This document shows positions 55,229-63,473 of a stretch of DNA of 64,000 nucleotides, piece after piece. Position 1 is the stretch's first letter. The number at the start of each line of letters is the position of its first letter. Source of the stretch: an uncultured Sphingomonadaceae bacterium. Lineage in GTDB: Bacteria > Pseudomonadota > Alphaproteobacteria > Sphingomonadales > Sphingomonadaceae. Under the pieces are notes generated by a model, which ran no database searches, had not been told where the DNA came from, and saw only the letters and a program-made list of their open reading frames with translations. The stretch is from positions 1 through 64,000 of the forward strand of contig CANMQE010000002.1 in assembly GCA_947499975.1 (NCBI GenBank), in the 5' to 3' direction. The position numbers were made by a program, and so were the translations under genes.

Positions 55229-55241
55229 TAACGACTGTTAG
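55229..55241 (-). promoter_or_regulatory. Palindromic operator-like site before the esterase operon
   Basis: TAACGACTGTTAG, with one more base CTAAC-GACT-GTTAG is a perfect 5-bp inverted repeat. It shares 11 of 13 bases, including both arms, with the site upstream of the GMC operon (42868-42880) and lies at a similar distance (20 bases) from its start codon. Confidence 0.55.
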
Positions 55242-55283
55242 CGTAAGCGAGGCGATGCCCTGCCGACAAGCGGCATCTGGGAC

Positions 55284-56093
55284 TCAGTCGAAATAAGCGA
55301 TGGTTCGCAGCTCTATGCTTTCGCGCGGGCGAGCGTCATCCGGGACATCGGGCGGGGCGAAGCTGGTGTGGGCTGTGAACTGCACCGCGTCTGCGTCCGT
55401 ATCGAACAGCTTGAACACCATCATTTCCTCCGGCTGCTGGTATGGCAGCCAGCACCAGCGATGATCGGGGCGGTAGGCGAGGTTGAAGCCCCAGAGCGAG
55501 AAATCCATCCCGCCAAGCCCGCCCACGATCTCGCTCGGGAACAGGTCCTCCCGCCGCACCGTGCTTGCGTCGCACAGTGTGAAGGGGGCGCTTTCCACCG
55601 TGGCGAGGGGACGCCAGACGTTGAACAGCATGTGCCGCTTCGCCAGCCGCTCGTCCGCCTCCTCTGCCGGCAGGATCTGGCGGGTGAAATCGGCTACTGT
55701 CTTCCCGCCGTAATCCACATGCGCGCCGGTGGCGGGCTGGTTATGCCCGTGCGTGCCGGTGGCGCTGGTACGGCGGATCACTCCGAAACTGACGACCTTT
55801 GCCGCCCCGGTCAGCCGCTGGACGGTGGCCTCGCAATAGCGGCTGTAGCTTTCGAGGCCTGCCGGATCGTCGAAATCCGAGACGGGCGATGGCTCGTCCA
55901 GCACCACGAAGCCGTTGCGATCGAATGCCAGCCGATCCTTCCCTGCGCGGATGTCGTGGATGGTGACAGTGTGATCTTCGCCCGGCCAGTGGCTCTTCTC
56001 GCGGTCGCCAGCGTAGAATGTCGCTTTCTCACCACGCACGACATAACGGATCGCGGCGTCAACATCGCGGGTGGCAGCACTGGCCTTTTGCAT
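55284..56093 (-). CDS. CmcJ/NvfI-family oxygenase-like protein
   Basis: This 269-residue protein belongs to the CmcJ/NvfI group, in which the fungal NvfI is a non-heme iron oxygenase acting on meroterpenoids. The iron-binding triad is visible: H125 and D127 in GAHVDYGG and H211 in YRPDHRWCWLPYQ. FNVWRPLATVESAPFTLCDA is a family signature. It is the first gene of the minus-strand run, 75 bases before serine hydrolase 2, and divergent from the TonB-dependent receptor. A 2-oxoglutarate- or iron-dependent oxidation of an unusual substrate is likely; bacterial members are poorly characterised. Confidence 0.82.
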   Translation of the reverse strand: MQKASAATRDVDAAIRYVVRGEKATFYAGDREKSHWPGEDHTVTIHDIRAGKDRLAFDRNGFVVLDEPSPVSDFDDPAGLESYSRYCEATVQRLTGAAKVVSFGVIRRTSATGTHGHNQPATGAHVDYGGKTVADFTRQILPAEEADERLAKRHMLFNVWRPLATVESAPFTLCDASTVRREDLFPSEIVGGLGGMDFSLWGFNLAYRPDHRWCWLPYQQPEEMMVFKLFDTDADAVQFTAHTSFAPPDVPDDARPRESIELRTIAYFD

Positions 56094-56481
56094 CGCAATC
56101 TCTCCTCTTGGGGACGTAATCGTCCTCTATCGTCTGCACAATGCACAGTCGCGATCCGGCAGAGCGGGCAAACCCGAGCAATAACCGCCGGTCATATCTT
56201 CCGGTAAACGCAGCTTTTTGCAAGTTTTGCGCTAAGGATTGTTGCTTGATTGCGACAACAGCGCTGAACTTCTTGTATGATTGCGTCAACGCACTTGATT
56301 GTAACAGATGTGATTGTAGAAAGGTCAGTGGAGAGGATCTGGCGGCGCACGAACCGTCGTTTGTTCGATCGCCGCCATGCACCTCCTCACCAGCAATTCG
56401 TATCGCCAGCAAATAACGGCGGCCGAAACCATAGCATTTGCAGAACGGCCCTGTGTCGTTCTGCCTTAGGGAGGATGCCAG
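56094..56481. promoter_or_regulatory. Divergent control region with four TGATTG repeats
   Basis: This 388-base region has no convincing gene. It holds four direct repeats of TGATTG: 56247 (TGATTGCGACAAC), 56278 (TGATTGCGTCAAC), 56296 (TGATTGTAACAG) and 56311 (TGATTGTAGAAAG). The first lies inside an imperfect palindrome TTGTTGC-TTGATT-GCGACAA. A possible promoter for the receptor is TTGATT (56295) with TAGAAA (56317), 16 bases apart. The palindrome of the two operons is not repeated here in full. Confidence 0.5.
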
Positions 56482-59067
56482 ATGAAACTCAAGAACCTCA
56501 GCGTTGCGTCGTCGCTGGCCATAGCCGTGTGCATGAGCACGCCGGCCTTTGCCCAGGACGAGGCCGAAGCGCAGGAAGAAGCGGAAACCCGCAGTAACCA
56601 GACGAACGTGATCGTCGTTACCGCGCAGTTCCGCGAGCAGAACCTTCAGGAAACGCCGATCGCCATCACCGCAGTGAACGCAGAAATGCTGGCAGCACGC
56701 GGACAGACCGACATCTCGCAGGTCGCGGCGCAGGCGCCGAACGTGACGCTGCGCCCGCAGCCCCAGAACGGCGGCTCCGGCCTCATCGCCTTCATCCGCG
56801 GCGTGGGCCAGACCGACTTCAACTTCGCGCTGGACCCTGCCGTGGGTGTGTATGTGGACGACGTGTACATCCCCACCCTCTCCAGCTCGCTGCTGGAACT
56901 GGTCGACCTCGACCGCGTGGAGATCCTGCGCGGCCCGCAGGGCACGCTGGCGGGCAAGAACTCGCTGGGCGGTGCGATCAAGCTGTTCTCGGCCCGTCCT
57001 CGCGGCGATGGTTCCGGCACGCTTCGCGCGGAATATGGCTCGTACAACAACATCTCCGTGCGCGGCATGATGGATATCGGGCTGACCGAGAACCTGGCCA
57101 TGCGCGTTTCCGGCATGGGCCGCAGCCGCGATGGCTATGTCGATATCGTCGACTATTCGCTGACCCACCCCAATTCCAACGTGCCTTCCAGCAATGCACG
57201 TGGTGCTCAGGACAGCTATGAAACGCTGGGCGGCCAGAACGTGGTGGCAGGGCGCGTGGCGCTGGAATGGGAGCCGACCGATCGGCTGAACATCTATATC
57301 GCAGGTGATTTCAACCGCGAGGATTCGGATGCAATTCCGGCTGTGCTCTTGGCAGCCGGTGTGGTGTCCGACACGCCCAACGGCTTCGATCCCTTCTCCA
57401 CCAACCCGGCTACCGATACCGATGGCAATGCCTGGCTTCCGGGCGTGAACGGCCAGGCCGTGCCGGTGGATTGCCGCTTCGTACCTGCAGGCCAGTACAG
57501 CTGCGACCCGGCGAACCTCAGCAGCCTGGGCTTCGATCCCCGCTTCGTCAGCTATTCCACGTTTGCCGACACCAAGGTTCCCACGCAGCAGGCACCCTAC
57601 AAGCCCTATTTCTCCCTGCCGATCACGGAGTTCGAGGGCTGGGGCGTGATGTCGAACATCACTTACGACCTTACCGATGCACTGCAGTTCGTGGCCATCG
57701 GGTCCTACCGCACCTACGAATCGCGCTGGGGCCAGGATCAGGACGCAACGCCGGTTCCGGTCGCGCAGCTGGATAACCAGCTGAACCACGAGGCGTGGAG
57801 CGCCGAAGTGCGCCTGAACTTCGAATTCGCGGACGAGCTGGTGCAGGGCACCATCGGCGGTTTCTACCTCGATCAGGACGGCACCTACACCGCCCGCGTG
57901 GATCTGAACTATGCCGGGATCGACTTCGTCCACGGGCCCGACACCACGCCCAGCACGACCAAGGCCGTGTTCGCCACGGCAACCGTGACGCCTTCGGAAT
58001 TGTTCAGCATCACCGGCGGCATCCGCTACACCAAGGACGAGAAGATCTATACCTACTTCCGTTCCAACCCGGATGGCACGGTGCCTTTCCGCGAGGCTGA
58101 CAACCTTTTCGTACCGGGCGTTCCCGCTTGCGAATTCTTCCTTGGCGCACCGACAGCCGGACCGACGGGCATCGGCAACACGCCGAACTGCCTGCTTACC
58201 GGCCTGTTCAACATCTCCGACGGGTTCGAGGGTGACCGCTGGGATTACCGCATTGTCGGCAATCTGAACGTTTCCGAGGACATCCTGCTCTACGCATCGC
58301 TTTCCACCGGGTTCAAGGGTGGCGGCGTCAATCCGCGCCCGTTCTTCGGTCCGTCTGCAGGCGATTGCAACGCGCCGGGCTATGTCGCGCCCGCGCCGTG
58401 TAACCAGCTTCGCGCGTTCGAGCCGGAAACGATCACCACCTACGAAGCCGGCTTCAAGATCGATGCCCTCAATCGTGCCCTGCGCCTGAACGGTGCGGTG
58501 TTCTACAACGATTACCAGGACATCATCCTGACGCTCTCGGCCTGTCCTTCCATACCCTGCCTGCAACCGCGCAACGTGGGTGAGGCGAAGGTGAAGGGCT
58601 TCGAGCTGGAAATGTCCGCCTATCCGCTGGACGGCTTCTCGCTGGATGGCGCGCTGAGCTACATCAACTTCGATTACGATGATGCCTCGGTGGCCCCGGC
58701 TGGACTGACGGGTGACGAGATCACCCCCTACACGCCCGAATGGACGTGGAGCTTTGGCGCGCAGTACGATCATGAACTGACCAATGGCGCGCTGATCTCT
58801 GCCCGTTTCGACGGCAGCTACCAGTCCACCATCTATACCGACACGTTCAACACGGTATGGTCCGAGATCGATGGCTACTTCGTCGGCGGTGCGCGCCTTG
58901 CCTTCACCGATCCGGCCGACGACTGGACCGTGGCACTGCGCGTCGACAACCTGTTCGACGAGTATTATTTCCAGTCCGTCAGCGACGTGACCACCTCTCT
59001 GGGCGTGGTTACCGGTGTGCCCGGCATGCCGCGCACCTGGTCACTCTCGGTGGAACGCCGTTTCTGA
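56482..59067 (+). CDS. TonB-dependent outer-membrane receptor
   Basis: This 861-residue protein has a signal peptide (VASSLAIAVCMSTPAFAQ), then a TonB-box-like NVIVVTAQFREQNLQETPIA, a plug domain with AFIRGVGQ, VYVDDVYIP and VEILRGPQGTLAGKNSLGGA, and a barrel ending SLSVERRF with terminal phenylalanine. It takes up a substrate across the outer membrane with energy from TonB. It is divergent from the CmcJ/NvfI-like gene and so belongs to the catabolic cluster. The ligand is unknown; sphingomonad receptors of this kind often take organic compounds and not iron. GGAGG lies upstream of the start. Confidence 0.95.
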   Translation: MKLKNLSVASSLAIAVCMSTPAFAQDEAEAQEEAETRSNQTNVIVVTAQFREQNLQETPIAITAVNAEMLAARGQTDISQVAAQAPNVTLRPQPQNGGSGLIAFIRGVGQTDFNFALDPAVGVYVDDVYIPTLSSSLLELVDLDRVEILRGPQGTLAGKNSLGGAIKLFSARPRGDGSGTLRAEYGSYNNISVRGMMDIGLTENLAMRVSGMGRSRDGYVDIVDYSLTHPNSNVPSSNARGAQDSYETLGGQNVVAGRVALEWEPTDRLNIYIAGDFNREDSDAIPAVLLAAGVVSDTPNGFDPFSTNPATDTDGNAWLPGVNGQAVPVDCRFVPAGQYSCDPANLSSLGFDPRFVSYSTFADTKVPTQQAPYKPYFSLPITEFEGWGVMSNITYDLTDALQFVAIGSYRTYESRWGQDQDATPVPVAQLDNQLNHEAWSAEVRLNFEFADELVQGTIGGFYLDQDGTYTARVDLNYAGIDFVHGPDTTPSTTKAVFATATVTPSELFSITGGIRYTKDEKIYTYFRSNPDGTVPFREADNLFVPGVPACEFFLGAPTAGPTGIGNTPNCLLTGLFNISDGFEGDRWDYRIVGNLNVSEDILLYASLSTGFKGGGVNPRPFFGPSAGDCNAPGYVAPAPCNQLRAFEPETITTYEAGFKIDALNRALRLNGAVFYNDYQDIILTLSACPSIPCLQPRNVGEAKVKGFELEMSAYPLDGFSLDGALSYINFDYDDASVAPAGLTGDEITPYTPEWTWSFGAQYDHELTNGALISARFDGSYQSTIYTDTFNTVWSEIDGYFVGGARLAFTDPADDWTVALRVDNLFDEYYFQSVSDVTTSLGVVTGVPGMPRTWSLSVERRF

Positions 59068-59073
59068 AGGATA

Positions 59074-59098
59074 CGGGCCTCCGCTTCGGCGGGGGCCT
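59074..59098 (+). terminator. Hairpin after TonB-dependent receptor
   Basis: GGCCTCCGC-TTCG-GCGGGGGCC forms a strong stem 8 bases after the receptor stop. The T-run after it is poor (TTCGTCTC), so part of the termination may fall to the next hairpin. Confidence 0.65.
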
Positions 59099-59123
59099 TC
59101 GTCTCATACTGCAGGGCGATACG

Positions 59124-59160
59124 AAAAGGGGCGCGGACCGATCTGGTCCGCGCCCCTTTT
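59124..59160. terminator. Bidirectional terminator
   Basis: AAAAGGGGCGCGGACC-GATCT-GGTCCGCGCCCCTTTT is a perfect 16-bp inverted repeat with A-run on one side and T-run on the other. It sits between convergent genes, the receptor and the IHF-beta gene, and can terminate both. Confidence 0.92.
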
Positions 59161-59203
59161 CACATATCGCTTTTGGAAACGGGAAGCGTCAGGCTTTCCG
59201 GGT

Positions 59204-59488
59204 TCAGGCTTCCGGGTTCAGGCGCTCGCGCATTTCCTTGCCGGGCTTGAAATACGGCACCCGCTTGGCAGGCACGCTCACCTGCTCTCCGGTGCGGGGA
59301 TTACGGCCGGTGCGCGCATCACGTTCGCGCGTTGAGAATGTGCCGAAGCCTCGCAGCTCGACCCGGCCACCTTCGGCCAGCCGCTGCGTGATCTCTTCGA
59401 AAAAGATGTCTACCACCTGCTCAACCTCTTCCGGCCGCAGATCGGGATTGTCCGTGCTCAAGGCCTGGAGAAGTTCGGATCTTATCAT
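59204..59488 (-). CDS. ihfB: Integration host factor beta/HU-type DNA-binding protein
   Basis: This 94-residue protein has the HU/IHF layout with [20 protein letters not shown] and the beta-arm [40 protein letters not shown] at the start is typical of IHF subunit beta. It bends DNA and takes part in recombination and gene control. Start at 59488 is chosen by family length; the ribosome site is a GGGGG-rich stretch. It is transcribed alone. Confidence 0.93.
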   Translation of the reverse strand: MIRSELLQALSTDNPDLRPEEVEQVVDIFFEEITQRLAEGGRVELRGFGTFSTRERDARTGRNPRTGEQVSVPAKRVPYFKPGKEMRERLNPEA

Positions 59489-59677
59489 TTTATTCCCCCC
59501 AAGGAATGGGCCGCGCCCTTGCGAACCCAGATTTGCATTCTTGCGCCGACCCGACACGCGATGATGTTGATCAAGCTGCCATAAATGTTGCGGTTTCGCA
59601 AATATTATAGACAAATATCGATAATGCGTCCTGGCGCGGGCACGTGGCCATAGGACCGGGCGTGATCGAGCCGGGAA

Positions 59678-60016
59678 TCAGGCGTGATCGAGAAGGTCGG
59701 CCAGCTTCAGGCCGAGGCGATCCATGCGCTGGCGGATCTCCGGCCATTCCTCCTGCAGGAAAGCGTCGCGTTCCGACGCGCGCAATTGCGCGGCTGCGCC
59801 CTCGCGCACGAACATGCCCACGCCGCGCTGCACGCGGATAAGCCCGTCCGACTGGAACTGCTGATAGGCCTTCGCCACCGTCAGCGGATTGGCTCCCTGG
59901 TCCGCGGCAAAGGCGCGTACGGACGGCAGCATCTCGCCTTCGGGATAGCGCCCGTCGATAATGGCCGCGGCAATCAGTTCGCGCAGCCTGAGGTAGACGG
60001 GACGGGTATCGGCCAT
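59678..60016 (-). CDS. GntR-family regulator, YtrA subfamily
   Basis: This 112-residue protein is a short GntR of the YtrA type. The wHTH has VYLRLRELIAAAIIDGRYPE, LPSVRAFAADQGANPLTVAK and YQQFQSDGLIRVQRGVGMFV. The C-terminal part is only about 45 residues, too short for a ligand domain, as in YtrA. Such proteins repress transporter genes nearby; the POT transporter lies divergent about 175 bases away, which makes it the first candidate. The relation is inferred. Confidence 0.88.
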   Translation of the reverse strand: MADTRPVYLRLRELIAAAIIDGRYPEGEMLPSVRAFAADQGANPLTVAKAYQQFQSDGLIRVQRGVGMFVREGAAAQLRASERDAFLQEEWPEIRQRMDRLGLKLADLLDHA

Positions 60017-60191
60017 AGGTGATTGAGTGCCATAATACAGCGGGTCAGGTCAAGGTTTAGGCATTGAAAAATGCATGGTTCAGGCAGTTTCACGCGTAAC
60101 TTGGCTTCACATGGCTGAAACAATCGCTAGGGTGCGCCGCTTGTCAGGGACATCCGCGCCATTTGCTGGGCGGGCTGAAGTGAGGATTTCG

Positions 60192-62072
60192 ATGACTGAA
60201 ATGAAAGATCTGGCGCTGTGGAACTACGCCGACTGGTCCGCTGCGATCTCGGTCGTCGTGCTCGGCGCCTTCCTTGTTATCGGCGCGTGGGCAATCACCC
60301 GCCCGACAGAAGAAGTCTTCGGCCATCCCAAGGGTCTCTACATGCTCTTCTTCGCCGAGATGTGGGAGCGGTTCTCCTACTACGGCATGCGTGCCCTGCT
60401 CACGCTGTATCTCGTGAAGCACTGGCTGTTTTCCGACGGTTCGGCCAACCTCATCTACGGCGCCTACACCAGTCTCGTCTATATCACTCCGGTGCTGGGC
60501 GGCTGGCTTGCAGACAAGTATCTAGGCCAGCGCAAGGCGGTGCTTTTCGGCGCTATCCTCCTCACCGCGGGCCACTTCTTCATGGCATTCGAGGGTGACG
60601 GATCGGGCTATTCCAACGATCCCACGGTCAACATCTTCTGGCTTGCCCTTGCCCTCATCATCGTGGGCTCCGGCTTCCTGAAGGCGAACATCTCGGTGAT
60701 GGTGGGCCAGCTCTACCCGCGCACCGACATTCGCCGCGACAGCGCCTACACCATTTTCTACATGGGCATTAACCTCGGCGCGGCCACGGGCGTGCTGATC
60801 GCTGCCTACATCGGTGAAACCGTTAACTGGGCCTGGGGCTTCGGCTTTGCCGGCTTCGGCATGCTGCTGGGCCTCGTCGTGTTCGTGCTCGGCAAGTCGC
60901 TGCTGCGCGGCAATGGTGAGCCGCCCGAACCCGCCAAGCTCAAGCAGAAGGTTGCCGGTCTCAATCTCGAATGGCTGCTGTATGTCGTCGGCCTTGCCGG
61001 CGTGGTGCTGATCTGGGTGCTGATCCAGTATCAGGAAGCCGTGGGCTGGATCCTGCTCCTCTCGGGCATCGCGCTCCTGGCCTATGTGCTGCAGCAGGCA
61101 CTTTACAAACTGCCCGGTGAAGACGGCAAATTGAGCTCCGGCTCTACCAGCACGATCTTCTACAGCGGCATCGTGGCCATGCTGGCGACAGCGGGCCTGA
61201 TGATCATGCAGAACGGTGCCGGTCCCATCTCCAACATCCTCGGCATCATCGGCCTCGCGCTGGTGATTGCCGCGTGTTTCGGGGAAGCGCGCAACAACAC
61301 GAACTATGCGCGTGACCGCGTGTTCGCGATGATCTTCGTCATCCTGTTGATGCCGCTGTTCTGGGGCCTGTTCGAACAGGCCGGCGGTTCGATGAACCTC
61401 TACACCGATCGTTACGTCGATCGTGGCGGCATCCCCACCACCTTCTTCCAGTCGATCAACCCGATCTACATCATCCTGCTCGCCCCGCTGTTTGCCGGTC
61501 TGTGGCAATGGCTGGCGCGTACGGGCCGTGAACCCTCCACCATCGCCAAGATGGGCATGGGCATCACGCAGATGGGCCTCGCGTTCATCGTGTTCGTATG
61601 GGGTGCACAGCAGTTCGGTGTCGAGGGCGAGGCGGGCGTGCTGCTCACGCCGGTACTGTTCCTGTTCCTCTTCTACCTGCTCTCCACCACTGGCGAGCTG
61701 TGCCTGTCACCTGTCGGCCTCTCGGCGATCAACCGCCTGTCAGTCCGCCACATGGCCAGCCTGATGATGGCGGCGTTCTTCTTCGGCACCGCGGGCGGCA
61801 ACTATGTCGCCGGCTTCATGGGTTCGCTCATGGGTGAAGGCGAAGGCGGCGACATGACGCGCGATGCCGCGCTGGAAATCTACTGGGCCATGGGCCTGGT
61901 GGCGATCGGCGTCGGCGTGGTCGTGATGGTCATCAGCCCGCTGGTGAAAAAGCTCATGCACCTCGACAAGCTGGAGGATGACAATGTCGGCGACGACCTC
62001 GAAGGCCAGGCCGAAGGGCCGGGCGAGGCGCAGGGCGCTGGCATGCATCCCACAACCAACCCGAAAGGATAA
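60192..62072 (+). CDS. Peptide transporter of the POT/PTR family
   Basis: This 626-residue protein is a proton-coupled oligopeptide transporter with about 14 helices. The family signatures are FFAEMWERFSYYGMRALLTL (with the ExxERFxYY motif), SLVYITPVLGGWLADKYLGQ and YTIFYMGINLGAATGVLIAA. It carries di- and tripeptides into the cell. The start at 60192 has GAGGA upstream; the frame is open further but that part is not protein-like. Its stop is 9 bases before the amidohydrolase gene, so they share a transcript. The next products may be dipeptide-related hydrolases. Confidence 0.93.
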   Translation: MTEMKDLALWNYADWSAAISVVVLGAFLVIGAWAITRPTEEVFGHPKGLYMLFFAEMWERFSYYGMRALLTLYLVKHWLFSDGSANLIYGAYTSLVYITPVLGGWLADKYLGQRKAVLFGAILLTAGHFFMAFEGDGSGYSNDPTVNIFWLALALIIVGSGFLKANISVMVGQLYPRTDIRRDSAYTIFYMGINLGAATGVLIAAYIGETVNWAWGFGFAGFGMLLGLVVFVLGKSLLRGNGEPPEPAKLKQKVAGLNLEWLLYVVGLAGVVLIWVLIQYQEAVGWILLLSGIALLAYVLQQALYKLPGEDGKLSSGSTSTIFYSGIVAMLATAGLMIMQNGAGPISNILGIIGLALVIAACFGEARNNTNYARDRVFAMIFVILLMPLFWGLFEQAGGSMNLYTDRYVDRGGIPTTFFQSINPIYIILLAPLFAGLWQWLARTGREPSTIAKMGMGITQMGLAFIVFVWGAQQFGVEGEAGVLLTPVLFLFLFYLLSTTGELCLSPVGLSAINRLSVRHMASLMMAAFFFGTAGGNYVAGFMGSLMGEGEGGDMTRDAALEIYWAMGLVAIGVGVVVMVISPLVKKLMHLDKLEDDNVGDDLEGQAEGPGEAQGAGMHPTTNPKG

Positions 62073-62081
62073 GCGGAACAT

Positions 62082-63473
62082 ATGGGTCGTCATCTGAACA
62101 GGGGCGGCCCGACCGTCCTGCTTGCCGCCACGGCAATGGCACTGGCGGGCTGCTCCGCTGCATCGGGCAGCGAAGAGCCCGCCACCGCATCTTCGTCCGC
62201 GACGGTCGATGCGCCCTATGCCTCCACCTACGAGGCCTATCCCGGCGTGCCCACGGCCATCGTCGGTGCCACCATCTATGATGGCACCGGCGGCAGAATC
62301 GAAAACGGCGTCGTCCTGTTTTCCGGTGGTGAAGTGGTCGGCATCGGCGGGGCGGATCTGGCAATTCCGGCCGATTATACCCGCGTCGATGGCACCGGCC
62401 GCTTCGTGACACCGGGCATCATCGATATCCATTCCCACCTCGGCGATTACCCCACCCCCAGCGTGGACGCGCACAGCGACGGCAACGAGGCGACCAGCCC
62501 CACCACGCCGGAAGTGTGGGCAGAGCATTCGGTATGGCCGCAGGATCCCGGCTTCAGCCGCGCGTTGGCGAATGGCGGCATCACCAGCCTGCAGATCCTT
62601 CCCGGCTCGGCAAACCTGATGGGCGGCCGCTCCGTCACCCTGAAGAACGTGCCCAGCCGCACAGTCCAGGGCATGAAATTCCCCGGTGCGCCATATTCGA
62701 TGAAGATGGCCTGCGGCGAGAATCCCAAGCGTGTCTATGGCGGCAGGGGCCGCGCGCCTTCCACCCGCATGGGCAATTTCGCCGTGAACCGCGAAACGTG
62801 GATCAAGGCGCAAGAATATGCGGCTGAGGAGGAGCCCGATCGCGATCTGGCGATGGAGACGCTGGCCGGCGTCCTCAATGGCGAGATCATGATCCAGAAC
62901 CACTGCTACCGCGCTGACGAGATGGCGCTGGTGATGAGCATGGCCGACGAATTCGGCTATCAGGTCACCGCCTTCCACCACGCGGTGGAAAGCTACAAGA
63001 TCGCCGATCTGCTGCGCGACAATGACGTGTGCAGCGCGGTGTGGGCGGACTGGTACGGCTTCAAGATGGAAGCCTATGACGCGATCCCCGAAAACGCCGC
63101 CATGATCCACAACCAGGGCGCGTGCGTGGTCATCCACTCCGATGACGAGAACGGTATCCAGCGCCTTAACCAGGAAGCGGCAAAGGCGCAGGCCGATGGC
63201 CGCCGCATGGGCATCGAGATTGCCGATGCGGATGTCATCAGCTGGATCACGCTCAACGCCGCGCGCGCCATGGGCATCGCCGACATGACCGGCAGCCTGG
63301 AAGCGGGCAAGATGGCCGACGTGGTGCTGTGGAACGGCGATCCGCTGTCCGTCTACTCACGGCCCGAAATAGTCTGGATCGATGGCGCGATGATGTACGA
63401 CATGAATGATCCCGCCATGCGGCCCGTCAGTGATTTCGAACTGGGCCAGCCGGGTGAAGGAGATGTGAAATGA
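62082..63473 (+). CDS. Amidohydrolase-family lipoprotein
   Basis: This 463-residue protein has a lipoprotein signal (TAMALAGCSAASGSE, lipobox LAGC) and an amidohydrolase domain. The metal motif is TPGIIDIHSHLGDY near residue 115, with further histidines in MIQNHCYRAD and VTAFHHAVES and the late aspartate in VVIHSDDENG. It probably hydrolyses a peptide or cyclic amide at the cell envelope. It overlaps the following amidohydrolase gene by 4 bases. Pairs of this kind are common in sphingomonads and shewanellas. Substrate unknown. Confidence 0.9.
   Translation: MGRHLNRGGPTVLLAATAMALAGCSAASGSEEPATASSSATVDAPYASTYEAYPGVPTAIVGATIYDGTGGRIENGVVLFSGGEVVGIGGADLAIPADYTRVDGTGRFVTPGIIDIHSHLGDYPTPSVDAHSDGNEATSPTTPEVWAEHSVWPQDPGFSRALANGGITSLQILPGSANLMGGRSVTLKNVPSRTVQGMKFPGAPYSMKMACGENPKRVYGGRGRAPSTRMGNFAVNRETWIKAQEYAAEEEPDRDLAMETLAGVLNGEIMIQNHCYRADEMALVMSMADEFGYQVTAFHHAVESYKIADLLRDNDVCSAVWADWYGFKMEAYDAIPENAAMIHNQGACVVIHSDDENGIQRLNQEAAKAQADGRRMGIEIADADVISWITLNAARAMGIADMTGSLEAGKMADVVLWNGDPLSVYSRPEIVWIDGAMMYDMNDPAMRPVSDFELGQPGEGDVK

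Noticed and set aside
56059..58773. Long open frame opposite the TonB-dependent receptor
   Set aside because: It is a shadow of the receptor; its sequence is low in complexity and histidine- and arginine-rich.
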